Positions 53,735 through 61,908 of a stretch of DNA of 64,000 nt are shown here, one piece after another. The notes under the pieces were generated by a model. That model had not been told where the DNA came from and ran no database searches. It was given only the letters and a program-made list of their open reading frames with translations. The position numbers and the translations under genes are program-made. The stretch is from Schizochytrium sp. TIO01. Lineage: Eukaryota; Sar; Bigyra; Thraustochytrida; Thraustochytriidae. Position 1 is the stretch's first letter; each line of letters begins with the position of its first letter. Where the stretch lies: positions 3,170,501-3,234,500 of the forward strand of contig SMSO01000034.1 of the NCBI GenBank assembly GCA_004764695.1. The letters run 5' to 3'.

Positions 53735-53756
53735 GATTGATTGATTGATTGATTGA
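53735..53756. repeat. (GATT)n microsatellite
   Basis: About five tandem GATT units, the third such run in the window. Confidence 0.9.
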
Positions 53757-54595
53757 CACGTACTATGAAAAGCTAGCTAGCTCTGCCAAATAAGATTTTG
53801 GTACACACCCTAAATCGTGGCGTCAAAACTAAAGTCATCATGAAGTGAGCCAGGTCGCTGCGACCATGGCAGGCCAGAGTCGAATGAACCGCGCACATAC
53901 ATATACGGCTGGCGCCCGAATTATCGCCTGCGGCCTCGTTTTGTGCAGCTAGGTACCTGCATGTTCCAACACACAAGAGAGGAAAGTGCGCTTCGCTTTG
54001 ATGATTTTAATCTTACAAAAACTAATACTGTAGGTAGTAGGGACCACAAAAATACCTAAAGCAAGCATCTGGCTGAGACAGCTCAGAGGCAAGCGTGGAC
54101 CTGTCTGTACACTCGACAGCAGCTACATACCTACTTAGCTATTGAGGTCCGTCCTTGCTCGATGGACCGGGCTTAAGGGACCACCTGCGCAGCACACATG
54201 CGCTAAGAATCAGGCCAAAATATAAAGTTTACAGGTTATATGATACGAGTTGTCAGGGATTCCTCCCGGAGACTCCAGTCAAGAGTATAAATCTCAAACA
54301 ACCATATTGAACGACCGCCATCATCACCTCCTTTAGAGCCGCATCGCCTGCTCGTGGGTGCAAGAGGTGCACAAAACAGGTTTCGAAGCGACTCAGGTTA
54401 TGCCGAGAAAAAGCCCACAGTGAAATCAGAAATTGCCGCTGTTCGGTTTTGCGCGAAATGTCTACGCCAAAACGGCACGTACAGGCTCGGTAACAGTCGC
54501 TTTGGCAGCTAGCTTTGAGGCGAGGTGCCGGCGAGGGAAAGCACCGTTCGAGAAACCTTCCTTCTCCGGATCACGGCCTGGCTGGCATGGAAAGT

Positions 54596-56941
54596 TTACA
54601 GCGCCGGGGGGTCCAAAACAGCAAGAAATCGTCCCGAGAGCCCGTCTGGGCCTGAATTGGGAGCCTCCACAAGAGCCCGTGCAAAATCTGCAAATCGAGC
54701 ACGCTCAGCACGGGTCAACCGCGACTCAATGTGTTCTGCAAACGTTGCGTGGAATTGGTGCGCTAACATCACGTAGCGCCCCAAGTATACCGGATCAGAG
54801 CTGTCGTGGGCGCCCAGGTTGGCGAGCTGCTCCAAGTCTCGCAAGATGTATCGCAGCCTCTGAGATACTGCGAAGGCGCCTCGTGTGAATTTCCGAGATC
54901 GCGAGAACAATAGCCCGTGAAAGGCACGCAAAGCACCACGAGCGGCAAGGATTGCAGGCACGATTGCCATCAGCTCAAAGTGGAAATTAGCACCGCGCTT
55001 CAGCACATGCATGGCCTTGAGCACGTAGTAAATCTCGGCTTTGACAAAGTATAAGTTCACCAAAAGCGGGCGCAGCGCTTTACTGCCTCCCAGCAAAGTG
55101 CGATGAGGGTTGCGTACAAGGAGTTCATGCGCCGGAGTGAATTGAGCAAGCGCAGTGCCGGTGAGTCGCTCTTCTAAGGCACTTGCTGCTGGTGGGAGCT
55201 GGGTGGTATCCTCTTGAGCACGGACTTTAATACGGCCCGCACGATCAAGTGCTTCGGAATGAATGAGTTCTTGCAGCTGCATTTGGCATTCGTGCAAAAT
55301 AACTGCATCCTCTTTGTTAAAGATCTCGATCTTTGCCTCGAGTTCACGATAGTTAATGAGTTCATTGATCATATTTCTTGTGGGTGTTGTAACATGGTTA
55401 AGGATTTTCGTGTTGATCCACACGCGGGCTTTATCCCGGAAATGACCCCAGACAGAAGCCCAATGGTCCCATGAAAATAGCGAGGCCATGAGCTCCCCGT
55501 TAGTAGAGATAGATGCATCATGAGATAGTCCTCCAGAACTGTGCACGCCACGCCTAGCAAGACTTGTGCTGTCAAGCCATCGCTGCAGATGACCTGACGC
55601 AGCGGCATACGCAATGCCTAGACCTACGGCCGTGAATGCTAATCCTTCCGGCCAATAAAAGCGCCAGCTTCGTGGAATCTGGGTGTGGCGAGTTCTACAG
55701 CGCATGAAGAACTCAAGTCGGTGCGGCAACTCAGTATTAACAAAAACTATGTGCTCTCCAAGATCAACAAGAATATCTTTCAGTGGGACATGGTCATGCT
55801 CTGCAGCACAAAGCGGGTCGAATTCGCCAAGAACAGCGAGCCGCTTTTGCACACGTATCGCCTTACGAATCATCCCTCTACGCCGAGAGAGAGAGCTTTT
55901 TGTCCACCGTTGAGCAACATTGCGAAGTACCATTTCACAGTCACCTAATGCCTCCATGAGTACGAGCATGGCATCTTCAAGGCCTTCTAGTATTGGGGAC
56001 GGGAAGTTTGCTACGTGCAATACAAATTTACGTACTGGCATAGATTCCAGGTCTCTCCAAAACGCAAGTTGCGCAGATCCATGGTCGAGCCACTTGCAAA
56101 GTTCCACCTTCAGCTGCACCAGTTCTACTACTACAACAGCCAGCCAAACGTGAACCTCTTCTTGCTCAATTTCCTCTAGACTTTCCTGTTGACCACCTTG
56201 CCAATTGTGTTCTATATAGCTCAAACTTTCGTTCTGGTCAAGTCCCACTCCATGATGAAAATTCTTGATGTTTCCTTGGCCATGGCTTGCATCCAATAGT
56301 TCCCACCGTTCGCTACTAGTGTCATTTACTCCAGATCTTTCCTGATGCTGATGTACCAAAGTTGAACTGATAGATTGATCTGGACCAGATTTCTTCATCT
56401 CCTCATTCTTGCTGTCGCCGTCTCGAAACGCTCTTTGTCTTGCTGGATTATCAAGATACCTTTCAAGTGAATGACCGTCCTGACCTTGATCCTCGTCTCC
56501 GATCGCCGATTGCTCTACATGATGTCCCCAAGAAGATGACCTCCACGAAGACCCAGAGTCTGAATCCGAATCAAGCTTCGCGTACTCCGCATTGCCGGTG
56601 TTCTTTAGCCCTAATTCGATATTTGACATCAATTTTGATTTCGTATCATTCCTTAATTTCTCGGTTCTCTCGCGATCTTGTCTACGCCTTCTTCTACTTT
56701 TGCGGGCCAGTTCACGTCGGTTCTTTACACTCTCCGCATAGGAGGTCGCCGCTTGTGCTTGTACACTGCTCTGCGGCGGTCTCAGGCCTCCCGGCCTTGC
56801 CTTCTCCACAGCATCCAGAGCCTCGTCAAGGGACTGCAGGAGGTTCATGTCAGCCAACTTCGACGTGACACTCATCTCGAGTAGCTTTCTCCGCACATCA
56901 GCGAGGCCACTTCTCGCGATTTTCGCGGCATTGGCCTCCAT
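54596..56941 (-). CDS. NCA2-family mitochondrial outer-membrane-type protein
   Basis: 781 residues from ATG 56939-56941; the frame is open eight codons further upstream but from a GTG. The first about 270 residues are charged and disordered (Arg/Lys and Ser/Asp/Glu-rich). The rest is helical. It contains IPRSWRFYWPEGLAFTAVGLGIAYAA near 415-450 (a probable membrane span), WINTKILNHVTTPTRNMINEL, KEDAVILHECQMQLQELI and HELLVRNPHRTLLGGSKALRPLLVNLYFVKAEI near 600-640, followed by a helical tail. This order and the 'NxxxxLLGGxxRxLLVxxxxxKxE' pattern match the NCA2 family (yeast Nca2, plant DGS1), which affects mitochondrial ATP synthase expression and mitochondrial lipid or membrane organisation. 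The family call is by pattern and the role is inferred. Confidence 0.75.
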   Translation of the reverse strand: MEANAAKIARSGLADVRRKLLEMSVTSKLADMNLLQSLDEALDAVEKARPGGLRPPQSSVQAQAATSYAESVKNRRELARKSRRRRRQDRERTEKLRNDTKSKLMSNIELGLKNTGNAEYAKLDSDSDSGSSWRSSSWGHHVEQSAIGDEDQGQDGHSLERYLDNPARQRAFRDGDSKNEEMKKSGPDQSISSTLVHQHQERSGVNDTSSERWELLDASHGQGNIKNFHHGVGLDQNESLSYIEHNWQGGQQESLEEIEQEEVHVWLAVVVVELVQLKVELCKWLDHGSAQLAFWRDLESMPVRKFVLHVANFPSPILEGLEDAMLVLMEALGDCEMVLRNVAQRWTKSSLSRRRGMIRKAIRVQKRLAVLGEFDPLCAAEHDHVPLKDILVDLGEHIVFVNTELPHRLEFFMRCRTRHTQIPRSWRFYWPEGLAFTAVGLGIAYAAASGHLQRWLDSTSLARRGVHSSGGLSHDASISTNGELMASLFSWDHWASVWGHFRDKARVWINTKILNHVTTPTRNMINELINYRELEAKIEIFNKEDAVILHECQMQLQELIHSEALDRAGRIKVRAQEDTTQLPPAASALEERLTGTALAQFTPAHELLVRNPHRTLLGGSKALRPLLVNLYFVKAEIYYVLKAMHVLKRGANFHFELMAIVPAILAARGALRAFHGLLFSRSRKFTRGAFAVSQRLRYILRDLEQLANLGAHDSSDPVYLGRYVMLAHQFHATFAEHIESRLTRAERARFADFARALVEAPNSGPDGLSGRFLAVLDPPAL

Positions 56942-57328
56942 TTCGCCTCCTGGTAGCCACTTCACTCACGCGCTCCCACTCTGTTGCAAGGTCGGCCTCA
57001 ATTTACGAAAATAACTTTTCGGATTTCCAATCTGGTCAGCATGATCACCTCACGAGCGTGTTTCGTGGCTCCGGGTGGCTCTTGGGTTCGTTGGACCCTC
57101 TCCCGCCCGAAGTCTTATCTTTCCACTTCGTCCCGTGCCACTCCGGCGTGAAGTTTGACGTTCTGCTGCGTATGGTGGGCGTTTTAGGTAACTTGACGAC
57201 TTTGACGACTTTGACGAGGTTTCGTTGGTCTAACATGGCCCAAATCCAAATCGCGCACGGCTGCCTGAGCTTGGGACCGTTCTTGCGCGTGGTCTGCGGC
57301 GTTCTGACGCGCGGTATTGGCCTCCGCA
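56942..57328. other. Bidirectional spacer between NCA2-like and coiled-coil genes
   Basis: 387 bases between two genes that point away from each other; a shared promoter is likely. It contains three TTTGACGAC-like units at about 57188-57216. No TATA box is seen. Confidence 0.5.
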
Positions 57329-57865
57329 ATGAGCTCCCGCGCCGTCGCTCGCCTCGAGGAGCGTTTCTCAGGGGTTGAGAAGCGCGGATCGGTGCTGATG
57401 GACACTATGGCTGCAACTTTGCAGCGTCTTGAAACCGCTCGCAAGTACCAAGACCTCGGGCTTTCGCTGCCGGGCCCTTTTGCGCGGCCTCAAAGACCCC
57501 TATCGGTGCCATCTTCATCAGCTTCTACAGCTTCTTCGTCCGTCGTGGCTGGGGGATCCATGGAGGATGTACCGGATTCCGAGGACATCTATGAATACCT
57601 TTTGCCGCGGCTTGTGGCGTCGCTCGTTTCGCGCGCGGAGGAGACGCTCGAGCAGCTTCGCTTGTGCGTAGAAGAGCTCGAGGTAGTCTCAAAGCAGCTC
57701 GAGTCCTTCGCTGCTAGTGACGAGTCCTTCCGCTCCACAGCTTACTGGCATGCGCAAGAGTTTCTCCGCAAAAAGCAGCTACTTGAGGCCGCGCTACTCC
57801 CCGACGGTTCGGACCGCTTTTCAGATCTCCAGGTCGCCTGGAATTCAAACAGCAGTGTACCCTAG
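57329..57865 (+). CDS. Small coiled-coil protein of unknown function
   Basis: 178 residues, ATG at 57329 (ttATG context aside, the next upstream frame begins only at a TTG). Residues about 5-45 (LEERFSGVEKRGSVLMDTMA and on through LQRLETARKYQDLG) form an amphipathic helix, a Pro/Ser-rich linker follows (about 50-80), and about 90-165 form a second, longer helical stretch (YEYLLPRLVASLVSRAEETL, LRLCVEELEVVSKQLESF). The helix-linker-helix layout resembles small complex subunits, but no family is recognised. It is divergently arranged with the NCA2-like gene, which suggests shared control. Confidence 0.6.
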   Translation: MSSRAVARLEERFSGVEKRGSVLMDTMAATLQRLETARKYQDLGLSLPGPFARPQRPLSVPSSSASTASSSVVAGGSMEDVPDSEDIYEYLLPRLVASLVSRAEETLEQLRLCVEELEVVSKQLESFAASDESFRSTAYWHAQEFLRKKQLLEAALLPDGSDRFSDLQVAWNSNSSVP

Positions 57866-59890
57866 TCCTTCTCGCCACGTCTGGTATTGTGAAGGCTTTG
57901 CTCGAGGCCCTTGCGGGTCTACGGCATCCTTAATCTGTGTCACATTCATGCTCCTGAGGTTTATTTTGACATCTTCTCGTGCGTGCACTCTTACAAATAT
58001 TCGTTTATGGCTTTTAATTATGATGCATCTGCTTTTCTTTGCGCTTAGCTTGCTGGTGATGCTCTCTCAAGGATATTACGGCCTGTTATCTTGCTTCAAC
58101 AGCAACTTCATTGCAGTTGAAGGGTGCAATTTGCATTTTTGTGCGTTTCAAAGGCCAATATATTTCAGCTTTGCTGACGCTTAACGATGCGCCTTGAGTT
58201 TAAATTGAAAGGATGTGGTTGCATGCTTACCTGTAAAATTTGCGAGAAATTTGAGCGCTGCTAAGTCTTGCAGTTTCTGGGAAACTGAAAATTAGTGGTT
58301 CGTTAAATTTCTTCCCAAGTTTAACTGTGCTGATTTGCGCAATTGGGCAATTTTTAAGCACCTCAGCTGCATATACACAATGCTCATACCTGGGCAAGAG
58401 GAGATTGTGTGACGGTACGATTTCCGTGTTGCAAATAAGTTTATTAAGTTTACTTAAGTTTTTAAAACTTAAAGAGCAACTTGTTCAAATACTCTTTTCC
58501 TGAAGCACCTTTGCGTTTAGATTCGCACAATCGTATCAAACTCTTTCTCCATCCATTTGCATCTTTATTCAGATGGCGTATCTGGGGACCTTGCACCCAG
58601 TCTCTCCAGACAAATGTGCCTTGCGCACCAGAAACCGCGGACCCTGCACCGAATTTGCTAACGAAAGTACACATCTCTTCCCTTATTTCTTTAAACTATA
58701 TTCACAACGCACACCTACTTTTCGTATTCCCATGGGACTGGATTCCAATCGCGACCAAACCTATTGCGATACTTTTGGTTGCTTGGAATAGCTCGGACCG
58801 CCCTTGGTCTTATTTTTCCTTGTTTCTATCCACGGCATTCTCTCTGACAGCGGTGGTGGTGTTCGAAAGGCATCAGATGTCCCTTCCCACCGTGAGAGCG
58901 TTGTTGCCAGTTCTCGCCTCCCAGGCTACCATTTCTTGTCATTGCAAGGCCATTGCAAAGCCGACGTTGGCCGTTTCTGTGGACCACCATCGTTTGGTTT
59001 CTTCTGCGGCTCCACATCCCTGGCCACGTGAATTCGCCACAGGTGTCGATGGCATGTGCTCTGCCCTCACTTGGCACTTTTCTTTCTCGAGTCACGAACG
59101 ACAACTTTTTTTTCTTTCTTTTTTCCTTTTCCCACTCTTTCAGAAATCCAGTAATCTATTCTCCTCAATAAAAGAAGAAGAGATCATCATTCAACCATAA
59201 ATAAACAAATCAATAAACTTATAAATCAATAGGTGACTCAATAATAAATAAATGAAACAGAAACAGAAACAAAGAAAACAAAGAAAAGGAAAGGAAAGTC
59301 CCTCTCCCTCTTATCGTTATTATTATTTTATTTTCTATTTTCTATTTTTTAAATTATTAATTAACTTTTTTGATTTGGTTGCTGTTTGCAATCATCGAAT
59401 CGCGAAATCGATGTGGTCGCAAGTTATCTCAGCGTGGTAATCATAATCATCCGCGCCAATGTGGCTCAAGAACGTCTCCTTCTCTTCGTCTCCTCCGCAC
59501 ACGCTCAGCTCCAACCGTGACGCAAATGGCCCTCGCTCGAAGCCTCGCCTCGCATTAGTTTAGTTTACATTCCTGTAAAGTGGACCTCCACTAATCAAGC
59601 TACTTCGCTCGCTGAAGAGATGGCCACGCTGGCGAAGAGATAGATGCTAAAGCTATACGCTCCAGACGAAGGCGGACTTGAAGTTATTGGCGATCTGCGC
59701 AGCGCTCGAGAAAGAGGCCACGCAAAGCAAGTTCAATACGGGCTCTGCTGGTGGACGTCGGCTCTGATCTGATTGATTCATTGATGCATTGATTCATTGA
59801 TTCATTGCTATGCGTTGGAGGCCCTTAGAATGTGCAATTAATTGCACGCACGTGAATGGTGCAGACCAAATCAAATGAACGATTGTGAGA

Positions 59891-59988
59891 AATCGAAGCA
59901 GAAATCGAAGCAGAAATCGAAGAAGAGATCGAAGAAGAGATCGAAGAAGAGATCGAAGAAGAGATCGAAGAAGAGATCGGAGAAGAGG
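59891..59988. repeat. 12-bp (ATCGAAGAAGAG)n minisatellite
   Basis: Two units of a CGAAGCAGAAAT variant then about five ATCGAAGAAGAG units. Translation gives Lys/Ser-rich or Leu/Arg-rich runs, so open frames through it are artefacts of the repeat. Confidence 0.9.
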
Positions 59989-60538
59989 GATGCGGGGTTC
60001 TTCGGGTTCCTGCCTCAAGAGCAGAAGGGCCTTTAATTTATAGACCTCGACATTTGACGGATGTTTCCTGAAGTTTACAGATAAAGTGTTTTCTCAAATG
60101 AAGTAAGAAAGAGGGAGTGAAGAACCAATCAATGAATGGCAAAAGACCACAGCGCAGTTAGCTCAATTACTTCGTCAGTCTTTCTGCGACGAACCAATGG
60201 CAGCTTGCTTGGCTTTCTTTCAGCCAGCTAGGTACCGGCAGAGGGGCTATCAGACTACCTCTTGAGAGAGACGAGTCGAAGATGGCAGGAAGCAGCAGCC
60301 TCGAAGTTGGCGCTGATTTGTTTATTTGATGATCGTTGCTGCTGCTGTTGTTGCCATTGCTTTCTTTGGTCAGACTCACTTTTAGAGTTATGTAATTAAA
60401 ATTATTTATTTATATATTTATTTATTCATTCGTTCTCCTCAAACAAACGAAACATTCTTTCACACCAAAAGCTGAAACACCGTCTTTTTCTTCCCTTTCT
60501 TCTGTTTGTTTATTTGTTTACTTATTTATTGTTTATTT

Positions 60539-60563
60539 CTTTGTTTGTTTGTTTGTTTGTTTG
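60539..60563. repeat. (TTTG)n microsatellite
   Basis: About six tandem TTTG units. Confidence 0.9.
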
Positions 60564-61459
60564 CCCATCTGAAAATAAAAACACACTGATCGAGACTATA
60601 AAACTACAACACAAACGGTTCTCGTGCAAACTCGGCATTCCTCGGAACGGGCTCCCATTTGCCAGACTGAATCCTGAGAGGTCAGCTGCTTTGCAGGGGC
60701 GGACTTTGTTCAATCCGCAAAATACATCGAGCACAAGGCCAGGGCAAGGCTGAAGATGCAGAGCGCTATGTATCTATCTCCCTGTACCAGCAAAGAGTCA
60801 ATTACATTGATTAAAGGTAGATAGCAAAATCAAACATGATAATATTTTTATTAACACATTTCCTTCTCAGGACATTGTTTTTGTAGTACTTTTTAATTAA
60901 ACTTCTTTCTCTCTGTTTTTCTTTTGGGAAGTTCAAAGAAACAGACACTTTTTTCCAACAACATTTAAAAAAAAAAATCAGAAGTCATGGTTGCCAAGAA
61001 AATATAACAAAAAAGTTAGAATATCGAAAAGGGAGAAAAAGGTTGAGTAAGGTAAAGCAATTATATCATTTTTATTTTAGAATCAAATAAAAGCAAAAAA
61101 GCAAAAAACAAACACTCTGTTTACAAGTCTTTTTTAACAGCAACTTTGAATTAAGAATAGTAATAATAATAATTATTATTATTATTAATAGTGAAGTCTT
61201 CTTTTGTATCGTGGGAATGAAATTTTATTTGTCTCTATAGTACATCTTCGAATTCATTCCTTTTCTATTTCCATGGCAACTCACCCAAGCGCTCCTACAG
61301 CAGAGGGAAGACATCGAGGCACCGAGGCAGCCTGAGTCTCCTTGTCTCCCGCTCTACTTCTCCACTTGGCAGACCACCCCAGCTACCTGGAGGCCTCCCG
61401 AGCAAGGGTGGAGCTGCGCAAGGCCCTCACTTCTCATTCGCATTCTCTCGTTCGCAAAA

Positions 61460-61520
61460 AAGAAAGAAAGAAAGAAACAAACAAACAAACAAACAAACAA
61501 ACAAACAAACAAACAAACAA
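61460..61520. repeat. (AAAG)n then (AAAC)n microsatellite
   Basis: Four AAAG units pass directly into about eleven AAAC units, a compound tetranucleotide repeat 400 bases upstream of the Lys-rich gene. Confidence 0.9.
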
Positions 61521-61908
61521 CTTTCGAAGGAACGAACAAACAAACGATCGATCGATCAGCCAACGACGACAAGGCAACAACAGCAAGTTGGCCAGTCACA
61601 GGGTGGCTAGGCTGGCAAGGCAGCTAATTAGGCCTGCCAGCCCATAAACCAACGTTGCGGCAGCGATTGTGAGGCTCGAGCTCCACCGAGTGAGCAGGGA
61701 AAGCCACTTCTCTTCTTCTTCTGTAAACTACTATAGTTTCTTTATCCGTCCAGAAGGTAAATAACAAAATAAATAAATAACAACAACAAAAACAACGAAG
61801 AAACAGAAACAGAGTTTGCGAGGCCCAAAGCAACAAACTGCAAAGTCCGAGCTACGGACGGTGACGGTCAGTCAACAGTCACTCGCCTTGGCTCGAGCTT
61901 CCTGAGCC

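Larger units (their letters stand above)
51166..54595. other. Intergenic, no supported gene
   Basis: About 3.4 kb with a CAG/CTG-rich patch (51207-51240), AT-rich stretches (51500-52000), a GTCGTT-type repeat (53391-53445) and a GATT run (53735-53756). Open frames of up to 136 codons around 52680-53740 are Ser/Thr/Arg-rich and mostly translated repeats. I see no RNA gene. Confidence 0.5.
57866..61908. other. Intergenic, repeat-rich, no supported gene
   Basis: About 4 kb, the largest gene-free stretch. It has a 12-base ATCGAAGAAGAG array (59891-59988), TTTG (60539-60563) and AAAG/AAAC runs (61460-61520), and AT-rich parts (59190-59370, 60840-61200). Open frames of up to 239 codons (58481-59200) are Ser/Phe/Leu-rich and have no domain. 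A genuine small gene could be hidden but I cannot support one. Confidence 0.45.

Noticed and set aside
53010-53740. Ser/Thr-rich open frames on both strands
   Set aside because: They arise from the GTCGTT-type repeat and flanking GC-rich sequence.
58481-59200. 239-codon open frame
   Set aside because: Ser/Phe/Leu-rich with several overlapping frames on both strands, no domain, no start context of note.
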